DNA from: Desulfotalea sp.
Lineage (GTDB): Bacteria; Desulfobacterota; Desulfobulbia; Desulfobulbales; Desulfocapsaceae
Assembly (NCBI GenBank): GCA_002733995.1
Contig: NVXR01000003.1
Coordinates: 62,001-126,000, forward strand
Length of the DNA: 64,000 nucleotides
Reading direction: 5' to 3'
Shown: positions 27,821-36,969 of the stretch, one piece after another
Layout: the number at the start of each line of letters is the position of its first letter
How positions within the stretch are numbered: position 1 is the stretch's first letter
Position numbers and translations under genes: made by a program
Notes under the pieces: generated by a model
The model's database searches: none
Seen by the model: only the letters and a program-made list of their open reading frames with translations
What the model was told of the DNA's origin: nothing

Positions 27821-29488
27821 TTAAAGAAGTGCAAACTTCTGTTTTACCCTGCTCATTTGTGCAAGTATATCCTTTTCCGACCAGTCCAGCTCCCTTGCCA
27901 TAACCCCAGCAATTTTTCTCAACACCGTTGCATCCGGCTCTTCGGCGGCTCCTATATTAGAGCGCCTGAATATCACATCTGACAAGGAAACAGCCATTTC
28001 ATCATGGATAAAATACTCCAATTCAGCCTCCAGCATCGGCGGCTCAACACTCAGCCACAACGGGGCTTCCAATGGACTATCGATCCCCTTAACCAGATAC
28101 TTTACAACAGACCTCCAATCCGTACCGTACGCCTTTTCCAGGTATAGCTTAATCCGTGGATACTCATCACCTAGTTTCTGTATTAGGGGGCCAAGATCGA
28201 CATTCAGCGGTGGCCTCGTAACATATGACCCACAACTCCTACTGTCTTGTGTATCATTTTTGCAAAGTATCTTAACCATATCCAGAGCAATAACAGGAGC
28301 CGTGGTGTATTTCACACCTTTTATGGAATAAACCCCTTCCAGCTGATCACTGGCTTTATGCTCAATTATTTTTGACGACTTATCCAGTTGAACCGAGTCC
28401 TCTTCACTATTACCGGCCTCATCCATCGGTAGTAGCCCAGCATGATAAAAGCTTATATCGTCAAGGGAAAGGTCGCCATCAGGATACACTTTATTGATGT
28501 CATCCAAAAACTTTTGCAGCTCCTCTCTTGATAATGCAAACTCATCAGCCTTGCCCTGGTACGCGCTATAGGTGGTTCCCACCATGGTATATTTATGCCG
28601 CCATGGGACAAAAAAGAACAATCGCTTACCCCGCTTGATCAGCGCATCTTTATCGACAAAAGAGGTATACCCTTCCAGGCCCACTGCGTATTTCTTAAAC
28701 AGTTGCTTTTTAACCACAATATTTATAGCAGTCGCCCATTTCTGCGCACCAAGATCAGAGCTATCGCCCATCAAAGTTGCCAGCCATGGCCCTGCAGCAT
28801 TAATTACTTTATCACAAGAAATACGTGTTTTATCGCCGTTTTCAAGCAGATCCTCTGCCACAACTGCAGTAACTTTGCCATTGTCTGTCTCAATATCCAC
28901 AACCTCTGTATAATTAACAGCCACAGCACCATAGCGTACTGCTTCCTTAATATATTCCAGGACGAGACGTTCCGTATTCTCTGCCAATGCATCGTACCAA
29001 ACAGCACCACCGGTCAAGCCCTTTTCTGCCACACCGGGCACGGCCCACTTCACCTCACCAAGATCAATTGATTTTCCCAGAGAAAGTCTATTTTCAGTCG
29101 ACAAACCAACATTTTTATCCCAAGCAACCAGGTCATATATACCAAAGGCAAGCCGCATCATCTCACGCCCTTTCAGTCCATGACCATAGGTCGGCATAAG
29201 ACAAGCCAGCGGTTTAACCAGATGTGGAGCAAACTGCATCATCGATCTTCTGGAAAGGATCGACTCCCTCATCCGCTTTAAATCACCGTGCTGTAAATAG
29301 CGAATACCACCATGGATAATCTTCAAACTATTTGCGGAGGTAGAATGGCCAAAATCCCCTTTTTCCAAAAGAGCCACGCTAAAGCCAGCCTTTACCGCTT
29401 CGAGTGCAATTGTTGCGCCGTGTATTCCTGCACCAATAACAACTACATCAAATTTCCTGTCGCCCAGTACGCTTACATTTCTTTTCAT
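27821..29488 (-). CDS. GlpD-like FAD-dependent glycerol-3-phosphate dehydrogenase
   Basis: A 555-residue flavoprotein with the dinucleotide motif VIGAGIHGATIALEA, the GlpD signature SLKIIHGGIRYLQHGDL and a DAO_C-type C-terminal domain (MAVSLSDVIFRRSNIG). GlpD oxidises glycerol-3-phosphate to dihydroxyacetone phosphate and passes electrons to quinone. It is not with glpK or glpF but between a metal-hydrolase-like gene (27-base gap) and a methyltransferase, so its substrate may be a related polyol phosphate. AGGA precedes the ATG. Confidence 0.85.
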   Translation of the reverse strand: MKRNVSVLGDRKFDVVVIGAGIHGATIALEAVKAGFSVALLEKGDFGHSTSANSLKIIHGGIRYLQHGDLKRMRESILSRRSMMQFAPHLVKPLACLMPTYGHGLKGREMMRLAFGIYDLVAWDKNVGLSTENRLSLGKSIDLGEVKWAVPGVAEKGLTGGAVWYDALAENTERLVLEYIKEAVRYGAVAVNYTEVVDIETDNGKVTAVVAEDLLENGDKTRISCDKVINAAGPWLATLMGDSSDLGAQKWATAINIVVKKQLFKKYAVGLEGYTSFVDKDALIKRGKRLFFFVPWRHKYTMVGTTYSAYQGKADEFALSREELQKFLDDINKVYPDGDLSLDDISFYHAGLLPMDEAGNSEEDSVQLDKSSKIIEHKASDQLEGVYSIKGVKYTTAPVIALDMVKILCKNDTQDSRSCGSYVTRPPLNVDLGPLIQKLGDEYPRIKLYLEKAYGTDWRSVVKYLVKGIDSPLEAPLWLSVEPPMLEAELEYFIHDEMAVSLSDVIFRRSNIGAAEEPDATVLRKIAGVMARELDWSEKDILAQMSRVKQKFALL

Positions 29489-29515
29489 TTATCGCTGTCC
29501 TCCCAAGGAGAAAAT

Positions 29516-30316
29516 CTATTTTTTCAGCCTTAGGGCTACTTGATTTTTAAAAAACAAAAGAGGACAACACTGCCTCCCATATGGTGTTAACTCAATTTGA
29601 GAGTTTTTCAACTGATCTCTTAGAAAGGTTGCTGGCCGTTCCTGCGGGCAGTCACAGTCAATAAAAGCTCCAAACTGGCCTACTTTACCCTCTTCTGCAG
29701 CCAGGGGCAGAGGGTCGCTACCCGACAACAACCTGCTTGCGACAGCCTTCCCCTTAAAAAGAGAGGGCCGGGGCCATATAGACGGTCTGCCACCACTATC
29801 TCCAAGATAAAACAACTCATTGCTGTTCAGCGTGTAATCTGCAAGAACCTTCCCCCGCGTCCCCATCCACTTTCCGGCTCCCCAAGGACAAACGGGAATC
29901 CCCCCTGCCTGGGCCACCGTATCAACACAATCTTCCAGCGTCATGCCGTCCTCAAACTCCTGCTCCGTCATGAGTGCCAGTATTTCTAATTTTTCTTTGG
30001 TGATAAGTTGTCGGCCAGCTGCAACGATAAGTCGCATGGAAGGAAAATTGTCATGAAAAACAAAGAGCGAATACGCCTCATCACTCTCTTCTACTCTCCA
30101 TGAAGTTGGCAGAGAACCACCGCCTGACCTGGCAATCTCTTGTAGTTTTTTGAAATAGTGCACACCACCTGCTTCGGCAAGTAGCATGAAAAAGGTTACA
30201 GAAGACTCACTTTTCAGCTTCGCCCCCGCAGTGGAAAAATTTTTAAACGCCGCAGCAAAAAATATTTCCAGATCATAACAATCATAAATATGGGTATGGC
30301 CATCAAACAAAATCAT
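29516..30316 (-). CDS. Uncharacterised metal-dependent-hydrolase-like protein
   Basis: A 266-residue protein I cannot assign to a named family. It opens with ILFDGHTHIYDCYD, whose HTH resembles the first metal-ligand strand of PHP/amidohydrolase TIM barrels. It also has GGIPVCPWGAGKWMGTRGKV, FYLGDSGGRPSIWPRP and LLSGSDPLPLAAEEGKVG, where the Asp of SGSDP could be a late metal ligand. No signal peptide is seen. It is first in an operon with the GlpD-like, methyltransferase and glycosyltransferase genes. A phosphoesterase or deacylase role would fit, but this is a guess. Confidence 0.65.
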   Translation of the reverse strand: MILFDGHTHIYDCYDLEIFFAAAFKNFSTAGAKLKSESSVTFFMLLAEAGGVHYFKKLQEIARSGGGSLPTSWRVEESDEAYSLFVFHDNFPSMRLIVAAGRQLITKEKLEILALMTEQEFEDGMTLEDCVDTVAQAGGIPVCPWGAGKWMGTRGKVLADYTLNSNELFYLGDSGGRPSIWPRPSLFKGKAVASRLLSGSDPLPLAAEEGKVGQFGAFIDCDCPQERPATFLRDQLKNSQIELTPYGRQCCPLLFFKNQVALRLKK

Positions 30317-30585
30317 ACGTTTTATCTCTTTTTTGGGGAAAACGTGGAACCTCGACCCATCCCAACAAGGTCAAAACGGAAACAGTATCTTTCAACACCC
30401 TGAAAACATTGCAGTCTCATTAAAAGACATACACAATGTACATAGCAAAAATAAGTATCTAAACATAAATACCACAAACTCAATAATTGGACCGCCTAAA
30501 CTCCACACAAAAAAAAGGCTCCAGCCAACCGCTGCCATAAAAAAAGGAGCAGACATCCGATACTGACCAAAAACAATACGCAGCC

Positions 30586-31161
30586 CTACACTCGTCCCTC
30601 AACAATGTCCCGGCCAAATTGGACCGCCCGTAGAACTTCCTCCTGATGCTTAAGGACCGCTTTTTTAGCATCCACACCCTTCACCACAAGCTCTCCTCCA
30701 TACTCTACATCCACAGCGTCATAGATATATTTTGTGGTCAAGATACTGCAATCAAATATTTTTTGCCCCTTTGTCGCCGCCGTTGAGATAAGATACCCCT
30801 TCCTCCCTTCTCCCTGACGAAAGCGTTCTTTGAGTAGATATTTCCTTGCCCAAAGGGCCTGCATACGATCACCAAATATTTTACACTGAGCAGACAAGCC
30901 ATAAAAATAAACGGGGCTAACGAGTAAGATTCGATCCGCTTGATCCACCGCAGCATAGAGTGGTCTCATATCATCTTTGACAACACAAACCCCACTTTTG
31001 TCACAACCTCCACAGCCCTGACATGGGCGAAGACTCAAGCCATTTAGGTACACATAGTCTACGGTCCCCCCGCCCTCCTCAATCGATTTACCAACAAGAC
31101 GAGCAAGGGTATCACTATTGCCACCCTTTCGTGGACTTCCCAAGAGCACCAGCATTTTCAT
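30586..31161 (-). CDS. NAD(P)H-dependent FMN reductase family protein (iron-sulfur flavoprotein type)
   Basis: A 191-residue flavodoxin-fold protein. The FMN phosphate loop is GSPRKGGNSDTLA (residues 8-20) and LVSPVYFYGLSAQCKIFGDR lines the isoalloxazine. A Cys cluster RPCQGCGGCDKSGVC (46-60) has the compact spacing of iron-sulfur flavoproteins. It probably transfers electrons between ferredoxin-like or NADH donors and small acceptors. GGAGGA precedes the ATG. It is monocistronic. Confidence 0.85.
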   Translation of the reverse strand: MKMLVLLGSPRKGGNSDTLARLVGKSIEEGGGTVDYVYLNGLSLRPCQGCGGCDKSGVCVVKDDMRPLYAAVDQADRILLVSPVYFYGLSAQCKIFGDRMQALWARKYLLKERFRQGEGRKGYLISTAATKGQKIFDCSILTTKYIYDAVDVEYGGELVVKGVDAKKAVLKHQEEVLRAVQFGRDIVEGRV

Positions 31162-31416
31162 TCTATTCCTCCTTTTTTGTGAGTAAACAGACTTTTTCTC
31201 TATCTTTTTAATGGAGTCGATTGGACTTTAGCTTCAGCTTTCAGTAGAATAATTGATAGACTTTCCCAACCTGGGCCATCAAGCGAAGCCACTAAACATC
31301 AATAACTTACCGGATACTTACGCCAAGATAATTGACACAAAACTAATTACTATTACATTGCATTTGCAACATCAACTAGTTGTTAAACTCATTATATCCG
31401 AATAAAGGAGATGAAA

Positions 31417-31767
31417 ATGGTATCACCTAAAAAGTTAACAGGTATTGCAATTGGTACAGCCCTTATGCTCACCCTCTCCGCTGGAAGTTCCTTTTGTGAA
31501 GAAAAAAGCGGCATGGCAACTCTCACCGAAACGGCCAAGCTAGCAAGCTCCATGACAGACAAAGGTTCTCTTGCAGACATGATCAATATCAACAAGGCTA
31601 GCCCCGAAATGCTCTCTGCCATCCCTGGAATCGGACCAAAGATAAGTGAGGCTATCGCTACCTACCGAGAGGCAAATGGTTCTTTTACCAAGATAAAAGA
31701 TCTTCTCAACGTTGACGGTATCGACATGGCTCTTCTAGAAAAGATCAAACCTTTTCTTAATTTCTAA
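31417..31767 (+). CDS. ComEA-like secreted helix-hairpin-helix protein
   Basis: A 116-residue protein with a signal peptide (about 1-27, ending near SSFCEE) and a C-terminal ComEA-type HhH domain: ININKASPEMLSAIPGIGPK, then FTKIKDLLNVDGID. Such domains bind double-stranded DNA non-specifically, for example in periplasmic DNA uptake. The ATG at 31411 abuts the AAGGAG, whereas the ATG at 31417 has a 6-base spacing, so 31417 is the start. A paralogue lies at 55259-55612. Confidence 0.88.
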   Translation: MVSPKKLTGIAIGTALMLTLSAGSSFCEEKSGMATLTETAKLASSMTDKGSLADMININKASPEMLSAIPGIGPKISEAIATYREANGSFTKIKDLLNVDGIDMALLEKIKPFLNF

Positions 31768-32274
31768 CTCGGGCAACTAGCCAATAGGCCGAAACAAGTC
31801 CCCAAAGGCCTCTGTTCACTCTCTCCTGATAGCTTGGTAGATTTACTGCTGTCAGGAGTAAGGCTCGATACTCAACCACCTTTACTCTTCGCTTGCGACA
31901 ACCTCCTCCCGCCTACAGCTATCCCCCAATCGCACCATTCCAGACCTTGCCTTGGCTTGGCTTGGCTTGCAATACAGCGGCACATATCTCTATTATTTTA
32001 TAACACCTTGGCATAGGCGTAAATAGTTTCAGGAAAAAAAGATAAAAGCCCAATAGGGGAATGATATTTTCTACGACAAAGAAGCACTGGAGAGATCGTT
32101 ACAACTACATATATGAACATCCCAGGCAGTAGATACCTGGACAGACAACGATAACAAAGACCTGGGGTAAAGAGGTCTACAGAAATACGGCTTGAGGAAA
32201 ACCACAGAACAACGAAAGGAAACAGCCGATTCTACAAAAAGAAAAAACGGCTGTAACAACAACAGAAGCCACTC
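31768..32274. other. Intergenic region with a small pentanucleotide repeat
   Basis: 507 bases without a convincing gene; short frames on both strands lack family features. A CTTGG repeat of three units plus a CTTGC lies at 31951-31970. A 7-bp inverted repeat (32222-32228 with 32248-32254, ACAGCCG) just past the aminotransferase stop may help terminate that gene. Confidence 0.45.
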
Positions 32275-33471
32275 TTAGGCGTTTAACACCTCGGCAATGG
32301 CATCACAAACATAGTCAATGTTTGAACTCGTGAGACCCGCAAGATTAATTCGCCCACCACCAACAACATAGATTGCCTTATTATCTCTTAACCATTTCAC
32401 AATTGAGTCAGAGAGACCACTAAAAGAAAACATGCCGCGTTGGCTAGTGATATAGGAAAAATCTTCCTTTACTCCACGCTTTACAAGCCCAGCAACCAGC
32501 GCTTCGCGCATGGCCTTAATTCTCTCTCTCATTGTTGTAAGTTCAGCCAACCACTGCTTGTGCAACTCTTCGTCGGACAGGATGAGCGCGACAACAAGTC
32601 CACCATGTGCAGGCGGATTAGAATAAATGACCCGGATAGTGGCTTTAAGGTGACTCATGGCCACTACAGCCTCTTTAGCAGAAGGACTGACCACGGTCAA
32701 AGCGCCACATCGTTCGTTGTACAAGCCAAAGTTTTTAGAAAATGAACTGGCAACAAAGAAATCCACACCGGTTGCAGCAAATTCTTCCACTGCGCATCTA
32801 TCCTCGTTAACACCGTCTCCAAACCCCTGATAGGCAAAGTCAAGAAAGGCGATCCAGCCCTTTTCTTTGCCAAGAGCTGCAACTATTTTCCACTGCTCAC
32901 AATTTAAATCAACCCCACTTGGATTATGACAACAGGCATGTAGCAGTACGATATCTCCAGAAGGAACAGTCTCAAGACTTGCTATCAACGCTTCAAAATC
33001 GACACTCTTGGTCGTGGGATTATAATAATCGTAGGTGGCAAGCTCAAAGCCTGCGGTTGTGAATATCCCTTTATGATTAGCCCAGGTAGGATTAGAAATC
33101 CACACCTTGGCCGTCGGCTTAAATTTTTTCAGTAACTCGCCACCAACCCGCAGGGCACCAGTTCCACCAGGAGCATGGGCGGTTACAGCACGGCCCGTTT
33201 TGATAACTTCACTGTCTGCACCAAAAAGTAGCTTTTGTACTTCACGACCATAAAGCGGATCCCCGGAGATAGGCAGGTAACTCTTGGTAACCTCCTCACT
33301 CAGGAGAATCTTTTCAGCCGCTTTGACACATTCCAGAATGGGAGTCGTACCCTTTTCATCCTTATATACACCAACCCCAAGATTCACCTTCTGGGGATTT
33401 GGATCATTCCTGAACGCGTCTGTTAATCCTAGAATTGAATCAGCCGGAGCAGCCTCAATTTTTTGCCACAT
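32275..33471 (-). CDS. Aspartate aminotransferase (AspC/TyrB family)
   Basis: A 398-residue fold-type I PLP enzyme. The PLP lysine lies in ASSFSKNFGLYNERCG, and the pattern TAHAPGGTGALRVGGEL, HACCHNPSGVDL and YSNPPAHGG is that of class Ib proteobacterial AspC/TyrB. It transfers amino groups between aspartate (or aromatic amino acids) and 2-oxoglutarate. An ATG four codons upstream exists, but GGAGG at 5-base spacing marks the ATG at 33471. The family assignment is solid; Asp versus aromatic preference is open. Confidence 0.93.
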   Translation of the reverse strand: MWQKIEAAPADSILGLTDAFRNDPNPQKVNLGVGVYKDEKGTTPILECVKAAEKILLSEEVTKSYLPISGDPLYGREVQKLLFGADSEVIKTGRAVTAHAPGGTGALRVGGELLKKFKPTAKVWISNPTWANHKGIFTTAGFELATYDYYNPTTKSVDFEALIASLETVPSGDIVLLHACCHNPSGVDLNCEQWKIVAALGKEKGWIAFLDFAYQGFGDGVNEDRCAVEEFAATGVDFFVASSFSKNFGLYNERCGALTVVSPSAKEAVVAMSHLKATIRVIYSNPPAHGGLVVALILSDEELHKQWLAELTTMRERIKAMREALVAGLVKRGVKEDFSYITSQRGMFSFSGLSDSIVKWLRDNKAIYVVGGGRINLAGLTSSNIDYVCDAIAEVLNA

Positions 33472-33685
33472 ATCTTCCTCCATTTATGGATAATTATTTA
33501 AGAAACGAAACAAACTAAATACATACAATCATTTCCCCCTGTCAATAAGAATCACAAAACACCACAGTATAGTCATTACCTATGGATATAAAAGGGGGGA
33601 ACCGTTTGAGCGGCTGTATACAAAAGAAACCTACTGGAACGGCCGCTGATACAGCGCGTTAAACCGAAGAAGAGATGCTGCAAAA

Positions 33686-33721
33686 ACCGGGAAGACTCCT
33701 ATTACCAACAATCATCCCGGT
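33686..33721 (-). terminator. Rho-independent terminator after the CoA-disulfide reductase gene
   Basis: ACCGGGA/TCCCGGT (33686-33692 with 33715-33721) forms a 7-bp stem with a 22-base loop. On the minus strand it is followed by a run of U residues. It lies 17 bases past the stop of the gene at 33738. Confidence 0.65.
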
Positions 33722-33737
33722 CTTTATATACTACCGC

Positions 33738-35435
33738 TTACTTCTCGCGCTTATAGGGCCAGGCGACGATACCACCTTCCATAACCCGCACATTGGTGTA
33801 GCCAAGATCATTGAGGACAATTGCGGCTTCATAACCACGTAGACTTATCTTACAAAAACACACAATTTCACTATCTTTGTCCTTTGGAAGTTCTTCCAAT
33901 CGACCTTTTAAAGCACCGAGAGGCAGATAATGCTCCCCTATGCCCAAACGCAGTACTTCAAATTCATCTGGTCCTCGTCCATCGAGATAAAAGACATTCT
34001 CTTTACGGGAAATCTGTCCCATCACCTCTTCAGCACTGATGCCCTTGAGCCTGCCCTTTATCTTGTTCTGCACGATGTGGGCAGAGGCAATAAAATGGTC
34101 AATAGCAAGGGAATATGGTGGAGCATATGGAAGATCGGCACAACAGAGCTGATCGAGTGTCAATCCACCCTGGATAGCCATTGCTGCCGTTGCCAGTTGC
34201 CTGCTCACATCCCCATTACCAACACATTGGTAACCAATTATTTTGTTTGATTTTGTATCAATTACAATCTTTGAAATCAAAAGCTTCGCACCCATAAAGC
34301 CGGGCTTATCAGGGCTTGCATTGACAACCGTTTCCACAGCATCAAAACCGTTCTTCCTAGCGGTATCCTCACTCACCCCAGTCGCACCTGCTGCAAAATC
34401 AAAAATTTTGCAAATAGCGGTATGAATGGTCCCTGGAAAAGAAATAGTGTTACCTAGGGCAATATTTTCGCCAACAACCCTACCTTGCAGATTCGCGAGA
34501 TCTCCCATGGGGGCAAGAGATTGTTGGCCGGTGATTAGATTTTTGACTTCAACACAATCCCCAGCGGCATAGATATTCGGGTCAGAGGTCATCATAAACT
34601 CATCGACCACAACGCCGCCCAGCTTACCTATTGTAAGCCCAGCATCCGCAGCAAGTTTCGTGTTAGGCACAACCCCCGTTGCAACGACAGCAACCTCACA
34701 GTCAAGCACAGAACCATCACGCAACATAACACCGGTTAGTTTCCCGTCTTTCCCCTTAAAACATTCCAAAGCCGTTTCTGTGAGGATCTTAACTCCCTTG
34801 CTCTTCATATGGTTAGCAGCAAGTTTTGCCATCTGTGGATCAAGAAAAGCAAGGATGTCGGAAGACATCTCCACAAGTGTCACCTCAATGGAAGAATTAA
34901 CCAATGCTTCACAGACCTCTACCCCAATAAGCCCGCCACCAATAACCACAACATGGCTTGCCTTTTTTTCGGCTACCACTTGGTGGAGAAAATCAGTGTC
35001 TGCCATGGAAACCAGGGTAGTCACCCCACTTAGATCTTTACCAGCCACAGGAGGTACTTTGGCATTTGCACCGGTGCAATACACCAGCTTGTCATATTCA
35101 ACAACAGACGACACTCCTGTTTTCACACCCGTACAAAGAACACGCTTGTTCTTCCTGTCTATCTCAACGGCCTCAAGCTCTGGCAAGGCTTTTATGTTTT
35201 TAGTTTTCTGAAAAAATTCAGGTCCTCGTACTACTCCGGTGGGCGTTGCTAGGAGCGCATTTCTATTGTCAAACACTCCGCCGACGTAGTAGGGATATCC
35301 ACAAGACGCCATGGAAAGTTCAGGGTCCCGCTGAATTATTGTTATTTCCGCTTTCTGATCCAGTCTACGGGCCTTTGCTGCAGCTTTAGCACCAGCGGCA
35401 GAACCTCCGATTACTACAATTTTTTTCGCTTGCAT
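33738..35435 (-). CDS. CoA-disulfide reductase with C-terminal rhodanese domain
   Basis: A 565-residue pyridine nucleotide-disulfide oxidoreductase fusion. FAD binding is VVIGGSAAGAKAAAKARR, the single redox Cys is C45 in MASCGYPYYVGG, and NAD(P) binding is HVVVIGGGLIGVEVCEAL. The rhodanese domain (about 455-565) has its active loop CKISLR starting at C528. CoADR-rhodanese enzymes reduce CoA disulfide, persulfide or polysulfide with NAD(P)H, which fits a sulfur-metabolising anaerobe. GAGGA precedes the ATG. It is monocistronic. Confidence 0.92.
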   Translation of the reverse strand: MQAKKIVVIGGSAAGAKAAAKARRLDQKAEITIIQRDPELSMASCGYPYYVGGVFDNRNALLATPTGVVRGPEFFQKTKNIKALPELEAVEIDRKNKRVLCTGVKTGVSSVVEYDKLVYCTGANAKVPPVAGKDLSGVTTLVSMADTDFLHQVVAEKKASHVVVIGGGLIGVEVCEALVNSSIEVTLVEMSSDILAFLDPQMAKLAANHMKSKGVKILTETALECFKGKDGKLTGVMLRDGSVLDCEVAVVATGVVPNTKLAADAGLTIGKLGGVVVDEFMMTSDPNIYAAGDCVEVKNLITGQQSLAPMGDLANLQGRVVGENIALGNTISFPGTIHTAICKIFDFAAGATGVSEDTARKNGFDAVETVVNASPDKPGFMGAKLLISKIVIDTKSNKIIGYQCVGNGDVSRQLATAAMAIQGGLTLDQLCCADLPYAPPYSLAIDHFIASAHIVQNKIKGRLKGISAEEVMGQISRKENVFYLDGRGPDEFEVLRLGIGEHYLPLGALKGRLEELPKDKDSEIVCFCKISLRGYEAAIVLNDLGYTNVRVMEGGIVAWPYKREK

Positions 35436-35760
35436 ATCAATTCCTCAATTTTAAACTACGACAATGTGTCATATTGTTCATATGCCAACAACAAGAACCC
35501 TACTCTGCTCTTTTTTATTAAAAATGTCAAAATGAAATTGGAAATAAACGAGCACAGAGTAGATCGATCCCCCCGCCTGTAACCAAAAGGAAGGCATCCT
35601 TTGCCATTGTTATTCAGGCCACTACGGTCAATGACTATTTCGTAAACAGAGCAATGCGGAGGAGTTAGTATCTGTCCAAAAACGAGATTTTGCGGCAGGA
35701 AGAATTTTCATTGCCCTTTGGGACAGATACGAATGAAGCAGTCTTGACGCTGCCTGGATA
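35436..35760. other. Intergenic region with a spaced inverted repeat
   Basis: No gene seen. A 9-bp inverted repeat TATCTGTCC (35669-35677 with 35721-35729) separated by 43 bases lies just past the end of the K+ channel gene. Its role is unknown. Confidence 0.45.
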
Positions 35761-36771
35761 TTATGCAATATCGACATTCATTTTCAACAGTTCTGGTTTC
35801 TTACCTATAACAACAAGGACATCACCATTCAAAAATGTCTCATCAGGCCCTGGGTTGAAGACCATCTTGCCAGATTTTCTCTTTATGGCAACGATGATCA
35901 CCCCATATTTTTGCCGCAACTTACTGCCCACCAGAGTTGCACCTTCAATTGGAGAACCTTCATTAATTTGAGCTTCTTCAATCTGCAAATCAAGTTCCTC
36001 GTTCATCATCACCTGCTCAAGAAAGTCAATTACAGTCGGTTTATGGATAATCTCAGCCATCCTTTTACCACCTATCTGATACGGGCAAACCACTTTGGAG
36101 GCACCCGCCCGAAGCAATTTACTCTTATTGCTTTCATCCGAAGCCCTGGCCAAAATAAAGATATCCGGACGAAGCTCTTTAGCAGATAGGGAAATAAACA
36201 CATTATTGGCATCAGAACTCACAGCAGTAATAAGACCAACAGCCCTTTCCAAACCAGCTTCCACAAGCGTTTCATCCAAAGTAGCATCCCTACAAAGATA
36301 GAGAATATTTGCCGCTTCCAGTGAAGCGACCCGCTCCGGATCATTATCTAACACAATAATGGAAAAGCCAGCTGCCAGTAATTCGTCTGCTATAATAGAA
36401 CCAATACGGCCATAACCACATATAATATAGTGACCTTTTAGGCCGGCAATTTGTTTTTCCAACTTCCTTCTCCCAAGAATTTTTCGCAACTCACCTTCAA
36501 CAACAATACGTGCAACCTGACCAAGGGTATAGGTTAGTAGACTAATACCCAGAATAATTATGATAATTGTAATTCCACGCCCTATGTCGGAAAGCGGCCT
36601 GACCTCGGAAAAGCCAACAGTACTTATAGTAATAAGCGTCATATAAAATGCTTCAAAGGGTGGCATACCCTCAAATATGACATAGCCACCGGTACCAAAG
36701 CCTATGGTGGCTATTAATAAAAATAGGGCGATTCTTAGTTTGGGATAATCCATGGGGTAACCGGGTCTCAT
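35761..36771 (-). CDS. Two-TM potassium channel with RCK domains (MthK-like)
   Basis: A 336-residue protein: TM1 at about 12-30, a pore loop with the filter STVGFSEV (variant of TVGYGD), TM2 at about 65-92, then RCK_N with the nucleotide fold IICGYGRIGSIIADELLAAG and an RCK_C domain (about 255-336). It probably gates K+ flow in response to ligands or nucleotides. Phe for Tyr and Ser-Glu for Gly-Asp in the filter are known variants and could alter selectivity. The start is ambiguous (36771 or the Met at residue 7). Confidence 0.9.
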   Translation of the reverse strand: MRPGYPMDYPKLRIALFLLIATIGFGTGGYVIFEGMPPFEAFYMTLITISTVGFSEVRPLSDIGRGITIIIIILGISLLTYTLGQVARIVVEGELRKILGRRKLEKQIAGLKGHYIICGYGRIGSIIADELLAAGFSIIVLDNDPERVASLEAANILYLCRDATLDETLVEAGLERAVGLITAVSSDANNVFISLSAKELRPDIFILARASDESNKSKLLRAGASKVVCPYQIGGKRMAEIIHKPTVIDFLEQVMMNEELDLQIEEAQINEGSPIEGATLVGSKLRQKYGVIIVAIKRKSGKMVFNPGPDETFLNGDVLVVIGKKPELLKMNVDIA

Positions 36772-36969
36772 TCTTCGGAACTACTTTATACATCCTGTCG
36801 TTTACACCCACCTACTTACCATGGACGAGGATCCGCTACCAGCAACATTACAGAGAAGTAGGCTCCTACACACTCTCCACAAATATATTGCGACCCACAT
36901 AACTTTGCGATAGAATGCAGACCGAATTTACGTAGCGTACATGAACACATTTTTTTATTGGTGAAAACA

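Noticed and set aside
31951..31970. CTTGG tandem repeat as a phase-variation switch
   Set aside because: Only three to four units and not inside or directly before a gene.
31834..32262. Short frames on both strands after the first ComEA-like gene
   Set aside because: Low-complexity wording, no Shine-Dalgarno sequence, no recognised domain.
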